This document shows positions 16,484-25,208 of a stretch of DNA of 64,000 nucleotides, one piece after another. Origin of the DNA: Hymenobacter rubripertinctus. GTDB lineage: Bacteria; Bacteroidota; Bacteroidia; Cytophagales; Hymenobacteraceae. A program made the translations under genes and the position numbers. The DNA lies in contig NZ_QYCN01000004.1 of assembly GCF_003583925.1 (NCBI RefSeq), forward strand, positions 58,419-122,418, written 5' to 3'. The notes beneath the pieces were generated by a model that searched no databases, had not been told where the DNA came from, and saw only the letters and a program-made list of their open reading frames with translations. Positions within the stretch are counted from its first letter, which is position 1; every line of letters starts with the position of its first letter.

Positions 16484-17517
16484 AAGCTCCGAAGAAGGCT
16501 CCGCTGTGCGCCGGCTGCTACCGGCGGCTAACCAAACAACAAACCAATTTCTGCCCGATATGCGCGCTGGCGCTGTTCGATGGCAGGACAGTAAGCGCCG
16601 GTTTACGCTTCCCCGAGCCCCAGCAGGCCGAGCCCGAAGAAGCCCTGCGCTATCGGGAGCTGACCCGGCAGATGTCGATGTCGGGGGTGCAGGAGAAGTT
16701 TTCGGTGCGACTTACGGCCGAAACGTCGGCTTTAGAGCTGACGCGCACCGGCGGGCAGTTCATTCTGAAACCGATACCGGATATCAAGCAGCACGCCGAA
16801 GCCGTGCCGGCCAACGAGCACCTGACCATGCAGCTGGCCCGGCAGGTATTTCGGCTGCCGGTGGCAGCCTGCGCCGTTGTGCAATTTGCGGGCGGGCAGC
16901 CGGCCTACCTTACCCGGCGGTTCGACGTGCAGGCCGATGGCAGCCGGTTGCTCCAGGAGGATTTCGCCCAGCTTGCCGGCCGCACCCAGCAGCAGCACGG
17001 CCTCAATTACAAGTACGATTTCAGCTGTGAGGAAATGGGCCAGCTTCTTCGGCAGCTGCTGCCGGCCACCTATTTGCCCGAGTTGACGGCTTTTTTTCGG
17101 CTGCTGTTGTTCAATTATCTGGTTGGCAACGGCGACGCCCACCTCAAGAACTTCTCGCTCTACCGTACCACTGCCGACGGCGCGTACCACCTCACGCCCG
17201 CCTACGACCTGCTCAGCACCAAGCTTCACTTTCCCTACGAGTCCGACACGGCCGTATCGCTCTTTGCCGACCCCGACGACGATCCGCCGGATTTCAGCGC
17301 CCTCGGCTTTTACACCTACCCCGATTTCCTCGCCCTCGGCCAGCGCCTGGGGCTGCCCCTCTCCCGCGTGCGCCGCCTGCTCACCGACATCGTAAGCCAC
17401 GAAGCCAAGGCGCAGGCCCTGATAGACCGCTCGTTTTTGCCCGACGACCTAAAGGTGCGCTACGCGGCCGTGCTGGCCGACCGGCGGCAGCGGCTGCGCT
17501 ACGGGGCACCCGTTTAG
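16480..17517 (+). CDS. hipT: HipT-like Ser/Thr kinase toxin
   Basis: A 345-residue HipA-family kinase without the N-terminal subdomain. The gene begins with a Cys-pair knuckle (CAGCYRRLTKQQTNFCPIC, residues 10-28) seen in Bacteroidota relatives. The nucleotide loop reads SMSGVQEKFSV with Ser66 and Ser68 in the S-x-S position that is autophosphorylated in HipT. Lys97 (FILKPIP) fits the ATP-binding lysine, Asp219 in GNGDAHLKN is the catalytic Asp with Asn224 as metal ligand, and Asp243 (PAYDLLS) is the second metal Asp. All key residues are intact, so the toxin should be active. Described HipT and HipA enzymes phosphorylate aminoacyl-tRNA synthetases; the target here is unknown. Confidence 0.88.
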   Translation: MKAPKKAPLCAGCYRRLTKQQTNFCPICALALFDGRTVSAGLRFPEPQQAEPEEALRYRELTRQMSMSGVQEKFSVRLTAETSALELTRTGGQFILKPIPDIKQHAEAVPANEHLTMQLARQVFRLPVAACAVVQFAGGQPAYLTRRFDVQADGSRLLQEDFAQLAGRTQQQHGLNYKYDFSCEEMGQLLRQLLPATYLPELTAFFRLLLFNYLVGNGDAHLKNFSLYRTTADGAYHLTPAYDLLSTKLHFPYESDTAVSLFADPDDDPPDFSALGFYTYPDFLALGQRLGLPLSRVRRLLTDIVSHEAKAQALIDRSFLPDDLKVRYAAVLADRRQRLRYGAPV

Positions 17518-17581
17518 CTAACCCTAATCTGTTTCCGGTAGTACAAGGCGGGCGGGGCCTGATGCCGCGCCTGTTGTCTTT

Positions 17582-18616
17582 ATGCCCCATGACCTCGTCT
17601 TGCGCGTGCTGGCCTTCGGGGGCGGCGTGTTTCTGATCGTAAGTACTATGCTGGCCACCATCCGCTCCTTCGTGCTGCCCCGCAACGAAACGGTGCTGCT
17701 CAACGCCCTCGTTTTCCGCAGCCTGCGCCTCGTATTCGACGCCGTGGCCCGGCTGGGCAGCAACTACGAGCGACGCGACCGGGTGATGGCCCTTTACGCG
17801 CCCGTGGGGCTGGTGGCCCTGCCCATCGTGTGGCTGACGCTGCTGAGCACGAGCTACACCAGCATCTTCTGGGCCCTGGGCGAAGGCCGGCTGGAACGCT
17901 GCTTCCGCATCAGCAACAGTTCGCTGCTGACGCTGGGCTCCGAGGAACCCAGCCACAACATGTGGGCCAACCTGGTATCCTACTCCGAGGCCACGCTGGG
18001 TCTGCTGCTCATGACGCTGCTCATTTCCTACCTGCCTACCATGTACCAGGCCTTTTCGCGGCGCGAAATCACGGTCACGCGCTTGGAGCTGCGGGCCGGG
18101 GCGCGGGCCTCGGCCGTGGAGCTGCTGCGCTGGCTGAACCGCACCGGCTCGCTGCGCGACGATCGGGCACAATGGCAGGACTGGGAGCAGTGGTTCGTGG
18201 AGATTGAAGAAACCCATACTTCGCTGCCCATCCTCTCCTTTTTTCGCTCGCCCCAGCCTGGTCGCTCCTGGGTCACGGCCGCCAGCGTGATTCTGGAAGC
18301 GGCCGCCCTCATCAGCAGCACCGTCGAGCAGCCCCGCGACCCCCACCTGACGCTCTGCTTCAAGGCCGGCTGCGTAGCCATGAACCGGGTGGCGCGCTTT
18401 TTCCGCTTCGAGGAAGACCCCGCCAACACTCCGCCGCCCGACTCCGACAGCGAAGACACATTTGCTCAAACCTACCAACAGCTCCAGGAAGCTGGCATTG
18501 AGCTGCGCAACTTCGCCGACGCCCGCCAGCAGTACCACGAGCTGCGCAGCCGCTACGCCCGCGCCCTGGCCCACCTGGCCCGCGTAACCATGGCCCCGGG
18601 AGTGGTGAGTGAGTGA
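17582..18616 (+). CDS. Ion-channel-like membrane protein
   Basis: A 344-residue protein with an N-terminal helix (LRVLAFGGGVFLIVSTMLAT), a helix at about 70-92 (YAPVGLVALPIVWLTLLSTS), a re-entrant-looking segment RISNSSLLTLGSEEP and a final helix (SEATLGLLLMTLLISYLP). This order resembles two-helix potassium channels, but the filter-like TLGS departs from the usual TVGYG/TIGFG. The rest is a 190-residue soluble helical domain (RREITVTRLELRAGARASAV onward). A cation channel with an atypical filter is the best guess, at moderate confidence. The last codons and stop lie inside a GTGA tandem repeat. Confidence 0.7.
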   Translation: MPHDLVLRVLAFGGGVFLIVSTMLATIRSFVLPRNETVLLNALVFRSLRLVFDAVARLGSNYERRDRVMALYAPVGLVALPIVWLTLLSTSYTSIFWALGEGRLERCFRISNSSLLTLGSEEPSHNMWANLVSYSEATLGLLLMTLLISYLPTMYQAFSRREITVTRLELRAGARASAVELLRWLNRTGSLRDDRAQWQDWEQWFVEIEETHTSLPILSFFRSPQPGRSWVTAASVILEAAALISSTVEQPRDPHLTLCFKAGCVAMNRVARFFRFEEDPANTPPPDSDSEDTFAQTYQQLQEAGIELRNFADARQQYHELRSRYARALAHLARVTMAPGVVSE

Positions 18617-18668
18617 GTGAGTGAGTGAGTGAGTGAGTGAGTGAGTGAGTGAGTGAGTGACTGACTGA
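18605..18668 (+). repeat. GTGA tetranucleotide tandem repeat
   Basis: Fourteen uninterrupted copies of GTGA (18605-18660) followed by two CTGA copies. The channel-like gene ends in the first copies. Confidence 0.95.
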
Positions 18669-18670
18669 AA

Positions 18671-18787
18671 AGGAACGTCATTCAGAGCGGAGCGAAGAAT
18701 CTCGCGTGAAGTCGTTGCGATAGTAGACCTGACGACAGGAATACCTTGGCATGCGAGATTCTTCGCTCCGCTCTGAATGACGTTCCT
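18671..18787. repeat. Fold-back element with perfect 35-bp arms
   Basis: Arms at 18671-18705 and 18753-18787 pair perfectly, beginning AGGAACGTCATTCAGAGCGG. The loop is 47 nt. The outer end matches the element at 14306-14420, while the interior differs. It sits between convergent genes, where it may also act as a terminator. Confidence 0.85.
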
Positions 18788-18800
18788 CTCACTCATTCAC

Positions 18801-19706
18801 TTATTCTCCGTCTTCGTCGGGCAAAATCTGGACGTCCTGCACCAGCACCATTTTCTCGATTTCGCGGCCGCGGGGGGTGTTGGCGAGGCCGCCGAGGGCC
18901 GTTTCCTTGTAGCGGGTTTCCATACTCTCGCCCACTTCGCCCAGCGCCGCCACGCACTGATCGACGGGGATGACGGGGTTAACGCCAGCAATGGCAATCT
19001 GGGCCGAGCTGAAGGCAATGGCGGCGGCCGAGGCGTTGCGCACTACGCAGGGCACTTCCACCAAGCCCGCCACCGGGTCGCAGATGAGGCCCAGCATGCA
19101 CTGGATGGTGATGGCGACGGCCGCGAAGGTTTCGCTTACCGAGCCGCCTAGGCAGTACACAATGGCCCCCGCGCCCATGGCGGCGGCCGAGCCAGTTTCG
19201 GCCTGGCAGCCGCCCACGGCCCCGGCCAGCGAGGCGTTCTGCTCGATGATGAGGGCAATGCCAGCCGCCACCAGCAGGCCTTCCAGAATCTGGCGGTCTT
19301 CGAGCTTATGAATATTCTGGAGAGTGACCAGCACGCCGGGCAGGATGCCCGAGGCCCCGGCCGTGGGCGCGGCCACTACCCGGCCCATGCAGGAGTTCAC
19401 CTCTTTGGCCCCCAGTGCCCGCGTGATGAGGTTTTTGAACTCGGGCGAGAGCACCGTAATGGGTGAGGCGGCAATCTTTTTGGCCCCGTTGTTCACCATG
19501 CCCGAGCGCGAGGTCATGTCCTGGGTCAGGCCGGTGTGCACGGCGTCGCGCATCACGTCGTAGGCCCGTTGCAGGCCCGTCCAGATTTGCTCTTCGGTAC
19601 GGCCCTTCTGCTCGATTTCGTAGGCCAGTACGGGCTGGAAAAGCGGTTCGTTGGTGGAGGAGCAGTGCGCCTGCCAGCTGTTGAAATCGGTGAAAAGCAA
19701 GGACAT
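18801..19706 (-). CDS. sdaAA: L-serine dehydratase, iron-sulfur type, alpha subunit
   Basis: A 301-residue alpha subunit of the iron-sulfur L-serine ammonia-lyase, converting serine to pyruvate and ammonia. Recognisable stretches are VNSCMGRVVAAPTAGASGIL, ASLAGAVGGCQAETGSAAAM and CDPVAGLVEVPCVVRN, which carry the conserved cluster-region cysteines. The ATG at 19706 fits the usual start (MSLLFTDFNSW); the frame is open 33 codons further upstream without family similarity. The beta domain is absent, so a separate beta-subunit gene is expected elsewhere. Confidence 0.93.
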   Translation of the reverse strand: MSLLFTDFNSWQAHCSSTNEPLFQPVLAYEIEQKGRTEEQIWTGLQRAYDVMRDAVHTGLTQDMTSRSGMVNNGAKKIAASPITVLSPEFKNLITRALGAKEVNSCMGRVVAAPTAGASGILPGVLVTLQNIHKLEDRQILEGLLVAAGIALIIEQNASLAGAVGGCQAETGSAAAMGAGAIVYCLGGSVSETFAAVAITIQCMLGLICDPVAGLVEVPCVVRNASAAAIAFSSAQIAIAGVNPVIPVDQCVAALGEVGESMETRYKETALGGLANTPRGREIEKMVLVQDVQILPDEDGE

Positions 19707-19870
19707 GGGGAGGGAGAAAAAATGGGTGGGAAGTAGGGCGAAGCACCGTTCCGCCTCCGCCAACACGGGCACAGGCGTACGCGGGTAACCTGCGCGTGGC
19801 GGCAAGGGTGCAAAAATCGGCAGAATTTAATCAGTGTAGCCCCTGTGCCCTTTTCAGGAGCCTGTGAAGC

Positions 19871-19913
19871 CGCAAAAAGCCCTTCCGCCTAAAAGGTGAA
19901 AGGGCTTTTTGCG
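19871..19913. terminator. Terminator hairpin upstream of sdaAA, downstream of msrB
   Basis: CGCAAAAAGCCCTT pairs with AAGGGCTTTTTGCG (14 bp, 15-nt loop). The A- and T-rich stem ends suit termination of msrB transcripts on the minus strand. Confidence 0.75.
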
Positions 19914-19933
19914 ATTTTGGCTGGGCCGCAGGC

Positions 19934-20392
19934 TTAGGCCTGCTGGGGCTCGCTCACCAGCTTCACGCTGGCCGAATTGATGCAGAGCCGCACGCCGGAG
20001 GGCGGCGGGCCGTCGGGGAAGGCGTGGCCCTGGTGGGCGTCGCAGGCGTTGCAGAGCACCTCAATGCGCGTCATGCCGAAGCTGACGTCCTTCTTGTAGC
20101 GCAGGGCGTTTTCCGTGACGGGCTGGGTGAAGCTGGGCCAGCCGGTACCCGACTCGAACTTGGTGCTTGAGTCGTAGAGCGGCGTGCCGCAGCACACGCA
20201 GGCGTAGAGGCCGGCCTCGTGAGCCTCGCAGTATTCGCCCGTGCCGGCTCGCTCGGTGCCGTGCTCCCGCGTGATGTGGTACTGCTCGGCCGTGAGCTGC
20301 GCCTTCCACTCGGCGTCGGTTTTTTCCACCCGCTTGTCGGGGGCCGGGGCGCCGTGGTTGGCCAGCCGGATGATATCGTTCCAGGTTTGCAT
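19934..20392 (-). CDS. msrB: Peptide-methionine (R)-S-oxide reductase
   Basis: A 152-residue MsrB, which reduces methionine-R-sulfoxide in proteins. The motifs are complete: first zinc pair in YACVCCGTPLYDSSTKFESG, the substrate loop TGWPSFTQP, second zinc pair in CNACDAHQGHAFPDG, and the catalytic Cys in GVRLCINSASVKL. No signal peptide is present, so it is cytoplasmic. The start at 20392 gives the normal length. Confidence 0.96.
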   Translation of the reverse strand: MQTWNDIIRLANHGAPAPDKRVEKTDAEWKAQLTAEQYHITREHGTERAGTGEYCEAHEAGLYACVCCGTPLYDSSTKFESGTGWPSFTQPVTENALRYKKDVSFGMTRIEVLCNACDAHQGHAFPDGPPPSGVRLCINSASVKLVSEPQQA

Positions 20393-20862
20393 GGGTTGGT
20401 CGGGTTACGTAAGCAGAAACAGCCCGTGGGCTTCTGCTACAAACGCGCCAGCTGGGCCAGGGGTTTTTGGCTGGACTCCGGCGTAGGGCTGTCCGTCGGC
20501 AGTCAGGAAACAAGCCGCATCTAGCCAAGCCATCAGTAGCCTCCCCTGCTAACGGTGTCAGCGGAAGACTTGGCTTGGTTCAAAAAGCTACAATACAAAT
20601 TACTCTATGCAAAGCTGTTGAAGCAACCATATTCGTGGGCAAAAACTTATTTGCTGCACTGCTAGCCCATGAAAATCAAGTACAAATACTTGGATTAATC
20701 AGGTAAAAGTACTGGCAATACCTCGTAAAGCACCAGTTACTTTTATCCCAGCCAACATGCTGGTCCTGTTGAACTTCCCCATTCACTTGTTCAGCTCCCC
20801 CGCTTGGTTCAGGTATGCCGAAAACTGACTAGAGTAAGCACTACAGTAAATCCCAAGCCGCC
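20393..20862. other. A/T-rich intergenic region with no convincing gene
   Basis: 470 bp between msrB and the unknown gene at 20863. The second half is clearly richer in A and T than surrounding DNA. A short frame at 20467-20706 has no family features and atypical composition. The region probably holds the promoter of the following gene, but no clear TAnnTTTG element was found. Confidence 0.5.
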
Positions 20863-22293
20863 ATGCCGGACCAGGAAAACAAAATACTACAAGGTCTTTA
20901 TGACACGCTTTTTAGTGCCATCACGTATTCGCCTGGCAGCAGTCAGCCATCGGCTTTTGACCCCACGCGGACACTGATCCAATTCTCGAAGCTGGAAGCT
21001 ATCCGAGCTGATGACTTCGCTAATCAGCTTGCGCCCAACAACCCCAAGGGCAACTATAATACGGCCTACAATTTTTTTGCGCTGGCCGACACTGCGCCTC
21101 CCCTCACCCCCACGTATGAACCAACAACGGGTCAGGTTTCGCAAATCTTCAGTCAGATTGTAAACGGCGCGAATACCGATGCTCAAGTAGATCCGGCGCA
21201 GCAAAAAACCTACGACGAGAATTTCGCTTATCTCAACCAGAATATCACGCTGCCGCCGCCGCCGCCCGGCAACGATGCCCCAGGGCCAATTACGGGGCCA
21301 ACCCCGATTGCGCAGGCTTACGATACCAACCAGACAGCCTACATCGCCGCTGTATCGACCTATCGGTTGACCATGAATTCTTACGACCTGACCACCCCGG
21401 AAGGACAGAGTCAGTGGAATGCGAAAGAGCCTGTGTTGGGTAATGCTATTACCCAGGCCTGGAACAAATGGATTCAAGGCGGCAAAGCCAACGTGGAAAT
21501 TGCGCAGAATGCCCTGGCAGCTACAATAAATAACATTATTTCCGCAGCTATTGCGGGGGCCCAGCAAGCGGTCAGTCCTGCCAACCAGCTCTCGGCAGGA
21601 TCAAACAAGTTTTTCATGACCTACCCGCTGCCAAGCGACTGGGCCAACCCCAATGGGTCCTCCGGCGCGACGCAGTTTACCTACAATAGCGCGGTAGAAA
21701 ACAGCTCCTCCGATTCTGATGCCAATACCTATGGTGGTGGCGGGTCCTTCGGGGCTGGTTTATGGAGTGTTGGCGGCTCGTACAACCATTCCGACTCTTC
21801 CACCCAGTCCCATTTCGATGGCACCTGGGTTAAGATCAGCGCTACGATGACGCTAGTTCGCATTATGCGGCCCTGGCTGAATTCGCTGTTGTTCAGTATT
21901 CAGGGCTGGTGGCTAACGGGCCAAGCCGAGAATTCCATTTCCGACGGTCAGCTCGATGAGGCCAATGCCAAGGCCATGTTACCAGTTATTCCAACTGCTT
22001 TTGTGGTAATGAATAACGTTCAGATTACGTCTGATTTCAGCACCAAGGACGAAAGCCACATCGCCAGCGCCACGAGTGGGTCAGCGAGTGTTGGCTGGGG
22101 ACCGTTTAGTATTAGTGCCAGCTATTCGCACAGCGAGTCTCACGACCGCCAGACTGCTACTTACGCAAATGGCACAATCACCATTCCGGGCATGCAAATC
22201 GTGGCTTGGGTAAATGAAATCATGCCGGCCAGCCCGTCAATGACGGCCCCTAAAAAGGCTTCTGAAAATATTATTTCGGATACCCGCCGGTAA
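20863..22293 (+). CDS. Unknown protein A, related to the gene at 22467
   Basis: A 476-residue protein of no family I recognise. It has no signal peptide or clear membrane helix. The N-terminal third is Asn/Pro/Thr-rich with a PPPPPPG linker near residue 140. A Gly/Ser-rich, probably beta-structured region (TYGGGGSFGAGLWSVGGSYN) lies near 295. Residues from about 325 form the part shared with the next gene: RIMRPWLNSLLFSIQGWWL (Arg336-Trp338), VIPTAFVVMNN, STKDESHIASATSG, and a final MQIVAWVNEIMP. Codon use is more A/T-rich than neighbours, suggesting transfer. A hairpin follows the gene. Confidence 0.7.
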   Translation: MPDQENKILQGLYDTLFSAITYSPGSSQPSAFDPTRTLIQFSKLEAIRADDFANQLAPNNPKGNYNTAYNFFALADTAPPLTPTYEPTTGQVSQIFSQIVNGANTDAQVDPAQQKTYDENFAYLNQNITLPPPPPGNDAPGPITGPTPIAQAYDTNQTAYIAAVSTYRLTMNSYDLTTPEGQSQWNAKEPVLGNAITQAWNKWIQGGKANVEIAQNALAATINNIISAAIAGAQQAVSPANQLSAGSNKFFMTYPLPSDWANPNGSSGATQFTYNSAVENSSSDSDANTYGGGGSFGAGLWSVGGSYNHSDSSTQSHFDGTWVKISATMTLVRIMRPWLNSLLFSIQGWWLTGQAENSISDGQLDEANAKAMLPVIPTAFVVMNNVQITSDFSTKDESHIASATSGSASVGWGPFSISASYSHSESHDRQTATYANGTITIPGMQIVAWVNEIMPASPSMTAPKKASENIISDTRR

Positions 22294-22364
22294 CCGGCCA
22301 TTGGTGAAGGGTACTTGGTCGTGGAAGCGACTCGGGTATTTTCACCGTCAAGCACTGGTAAACC

Positions 22365-22401
22365 AAGTAGCCTGGCTCGGCAATGCTGAGCCAGGCTACT
22401 T
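22365..22401. terminator. Hairpin between the two unknown paralogues
   Basis: AAGTAGCCTGGCTC pairs perfectly with GAGCCAGGCTACTT (14 bp) around a 9-nt loop; it lies 71 bp after the first gene and 65 bp before the second. Confidence 0.65.
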
Positions 22402-22466
22402 CGTTTACGGTCGTTCCTATCGTTACTGCTATTCGCAGTTTTGCTAAACCGAATTCTGGCTCCCAA

Positions 22467-23432
22467 ATGAATAATACCTTTTACAGCCTGCTCGCAAAAG
22501 CGCTGGCAACTGAGCATAAGCAGACCACCGCAAGCGAAACGCCTCCCCCGGATGCACTGTTGACCCAGACACCGGCGGCGGAGCCCATTATTCTGCTCAA
22601 TGAATTCCCCGTCGTCCTGACGCCCAGCGACTATGCGAATCCGCGTTCAACCGCCAATCCGACCGGGGACCTTCGCTCGCTGTGGCGGTTTCGCCAGCTC
22701 GCGGACCCGCTTCCGCAGTTTGCCGGGTTCTACGCTGCCAGTGGCTCGTCGACGGAGGCGACTTACGTACAAGTTGTGCAGGGAGCATCGGTTAAAGAAG
22801 GGAATGCTTTCGCAGCCGAAATAATCAGCAATGCCCAGCAGAGCGTCCAGTCCCAGACGTTTGCCAACATGGATGGTACCCCTGGCTCCTGGCGGCCGGT
22901 GTACGCGGTACCAGACAACTGGTTTGATTGCCTCACAACTCACGGGCTAAGCGCACTGACAGTTGATTTGAGCGGATTAAATGCTGAAAAATCAGACAGC
23001 CCATTGGTCTGGAAAATCACCCATCCTGATCAGTCTGCCAACACGGCTTCGCTCGATGCCAGCAGCAAGCTAGGCTCAGCCACTGTGAATCAGCTGATGG
23101 TAACGCTCACCCGACCGTGGCTGGACCCAGTACTCTTTAAAACTTCGGGGTGGTGCCTACAAGGACAGAATGCCGGATTTTGTTCTTCCGGCAGTAACGA
23201 TGGTCAAGGAATCTTATCCCTGATTCCCAGCGGTATTATTATTGGCACAACCGCATCAATCAGCGCGAGTTGGAGCGAAAAGGATGAGCAATTAATTGCC
23301 AATGCGACGACAAACGAACAGCATCTTTCTCTCGGCCCGTTGCCCATTGTCGGCAGTCAGGCCGCTGCTTCACTCTATGTGCTAGGCTGGATCATGTATC
23401 AGGTACCCTTTTCTCCGCAAATCAGCTGCTAG
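22467..23432 (+). CDS. Unknown protein B, shorter relative of the gene at 20863
   Basis: A 321-residue protein. Its C-terminal half aligns by eye with the preceding gene product: TLTRPWLDPVLFKTSGWCLQ (Arg216-Trp218) against RIMRPWLNSLLFSIQGWWL, SLIPSGIIIGTTASISASWS against the VIPTAFVVMNN region, and SEKDEQLIANATTNEQHLSL against STKDESHIASATSG. It lacks the Gly-rich block. No signal peptide or membrane helix is evident. The ATG at 22467 is preferred to an upstream in-frame start because the extension runs into the hairpin. Function unknown; a two-component unit with protein A is an inference. Confidence 0.65.
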   Translation: MNNTFYSLLAKALATEHKQTTASETPPPDALLTQTPAAEPIILLNEFPVVLTPSDYANPRSTANPTGDLRSLWRFRQLADPLPQFAGFYAASGSSTEATYVQVVQGASVKEGNAFAAEIISNAQQSVQSQTFANMDGTPGSWRPVYAVPDNWFDCLTTHGLSALTVDLSGLNAEKSDSPLVWKITHPDQSANTASLDASSKLGSATVNQLMVTLTRPWLDPVLFKTSGWCLQGQNAGFCSSGSNDGQGILSLIPSGIIIGTTASISASWSEKDEQLIANATTNEQHLSLGPLPIVGSQAAASLYVLGWIMYQVPFSPQISC

Positions 23433-23550
23433 ATCTACTCTACTTGCGGCAGTAGCAGTTTATTTGTAAGCCGTTTCACAGGTCAGAAATATAAGCTAGG
23501 TTTCTTCGTAGCCGATTTCGCGTAGACTTTGCCTCCCCCGTACTGCTTCT

Positions 23551-25062
23551 ATGAAACTTCTCTCCGCCGCCCAGACCCACGCCCTCGACCAGGCCACCAT
23601 CAAGGCCCAGAACATTAGTTCTATTGACCTTATGGAGCGGGCCGCCAATGCCGTTACCGATTGGCTGTTCAAGGAGTTGCTGCTTGATTATGACACCGAA
23701 ATCCATGTATGCTGCGGGCCGGGCAACAACGGCGGCGATGGGCTGGTGGTGGCCCGCAACCTGCACCGCGCCGGCTACCCGGTGCGCCTTTGGCTGCTGC
23801 CGGCCGCCCGGCACTCGGCCGACTTCACGCACCAACAGCACCAGCTGCCCGCCGGGCTGGCCGTCCAGGAAGTCAACCCCGATAAGCTACCCGATATTGC
23901 GGCCACGGCGATGGTGGTCGATGCGCTGTTCGGCACTGGCCTGAGCCGGCCGCTGGAAGGCGACGCGGCGACCCTGGTGCGCCACCTCAACGCTTCGGGC
24001 GCGACGGTGGTGGCCGTGGATATGCCCTCGGGCCTTTTTGCTGACGCCCCCCAGCCGGCCGGCTGCGCCGTGGTGCAAGCCCGCTACACGCTCAGCTTCG
24101 AGTTGCCCAAGCTGGCCTTTTTGCTGCCCCAGAATGCCGGTTTTGTGGGCGACTGGCGGCTGCTCCCCCTGGGCCTCGACGCACAAGCTATCCGGGAGGC
24201 CAAAACCAATCTGTTCTTCGTAACGGCCGATGAAATGCGGGGGCGGTTCCCGGAGCGGCCGAAGTTCAGCCACAAGGGCACCTTCGGGCACGCGCTGCTG
24301 CTGGCCGGCAGCCAGGGCAAAATAGGCGCCGCCGTGTTGGCAACCCAGGCCTGTCTGCGCGGGGGCGTGGGGCTGTTGACGACCCGGGTGCCGGCCGTGG
24401 GCTACGACATCCTCCAGATTTCGGCTCCCGAAGCCATGTGCCTGGCCGATCCGGCGGCTGACTTCCTCACGGAGCTACCCGACCTGGCCCCCTACGCCGC
24501 CGTGGGCATCGGGCCGGGGCTGGGGCAGCAGGACGGCACCCGCGAAGTGCTGCGGCAGCTGCTGACCACGGCCGAGGTTCCCCTCGTTATCGACGCCGAC
24601 GCCCTGAACCTGCTGGGGGCCAACCCGGAGTTGCAGAGTCTGCTGCCGCCGGGCTCTTTGCTCACGCCCCACCCCAAGGAGTTCGAGCGCCTCGTGGGTG
24701 AGCCGGCCCGCGACGACTACCACCGCCTCGAACAGCTCCGCAGCTTCGCAAACCACACCGGTTGCTACTGCGTGCTTAAAGGCGCCTACACGGCCCTGGC
24801 CACCCCCGCTGGCCACATCTTCTTCAACAGCACCGGCAACCCCGGCATGGCCACCGGCGGCAGCGGCGACGTGCTCACCGGCCTGCTGCTGGCTCTGCAC
24901 GCCGATCAGCGCCTCTCGCCCCTCGATGCGGCCCTGCTGGGCCTGCACGCCCACGGCCGGGCCGCCGACCTGGCCCTGCCCCACACCGGCCACGCCGGCC
25001 TGCTGGCCTCCGACATTATCCGCTTCATCGGCCCGGCACTGAGTGAGTTAGAAATTTTATAA
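23551..25062 (+). CDS. nnr: Bifunctional NAD(P)H-hydrate epimerase/dehydratase
   Basis: A 503-residue fusion that repairs hydrated NAD(P)H. The N-terminal YjeF_N epimerase domain shows DLMERAANAVTDWL, CGPGNNGGDGLVVARNL and ALFGTGLSRPL. The C-terminal ADP-dependent dehydratase domain, from about residue 235, has HALLLAGSQGKIGAAVLATQ, TPHPKEFERLVG and the phosphate-binding NPGMATGGSGDVLTGLLLAL. Both domains look complete. The ATG at 23551 gives the standard start MKLLSAAQTHALDQ. Confidence 0.95.
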   Translation: MKLLSAAQTHALDQATIKAQNISSIDLMERAANAVTDWLFKELLLDYDTEIHVCCGPGNNGGDGLVVARNLHRAGYPVRLWLLPAARHSADFTHQQHQLPAGLAVQEVNPDKLPDIAATAMVVDALFGTGLSRPLEGDAATLVRHLNASGATVVAVDMPSGLFADAPQPAGCAVVQARYTLSFELPKLAFLLPQNAGFVGDWRLLPLGLDAQAIREAKTNLFFVTADEMRGRFPERPKFSHKGTFGHALLLAGSQGKIGAAVLATQACLRGGVGLLTTRVPAVGYDILQISAPEAMCLADPAADFLTELPDLAPYAAVGIGPGLGQQDGTREVLRQLLTTAEVPLVIDADALNLLGANPELQSLLPPGSLLTPHPKEFERLVGEPARDDYHRLEQLRSFANHTGCYCVLKGAYTALATPAGHIFFNSTGNPGMATGGSGDVLTGLLLALHADQRLSPLDAALLGLHAHGRAADLALPHTGHAGLLASDIIRFIGPALSELEIL

Positions 25063-25064
25063 GC

Positions 25065-25098
25065 GCTGTTGCACAGCCGAAGAACGATGTAGGGTGCG
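25065..25098 (+). repeat. Left copy of a distant inverted repeat around the UbiA-like gene
   Basis: GCTGTT, three variable bases, then the 25-bp block 25074-25098 (CAGCCGAAGAACGATGTAGG...). The block recurs exactly inverted at 26552-26576, on the far side of the UbiA-like gene. Confidence 0.8.
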
Positions 25099-25208
25099 TA
25101 ACAGCACAGTTTACAAGTCAGAAAAGGGATAACTGAGGGCGATTTAACCGCAGTTGCGCAGTGGGCATTAGGCCATGACGCAACTTTCTAACTTTCTGAC
25201 TTCCCCAC

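Noticed and set aside
18605-18660. Phase-variable switching of the channel-like gene by GTGA slippage
   Set aside because: GTGA repeats contain TGA in all three frames within four codons, so gain or loss of units would hardly change the protein end.
20467-20706. 79-codon frame downstream of msrB as a gene
   Set aside because: No domain, signal or conserved look; it runs through an A/T-rich spacer.
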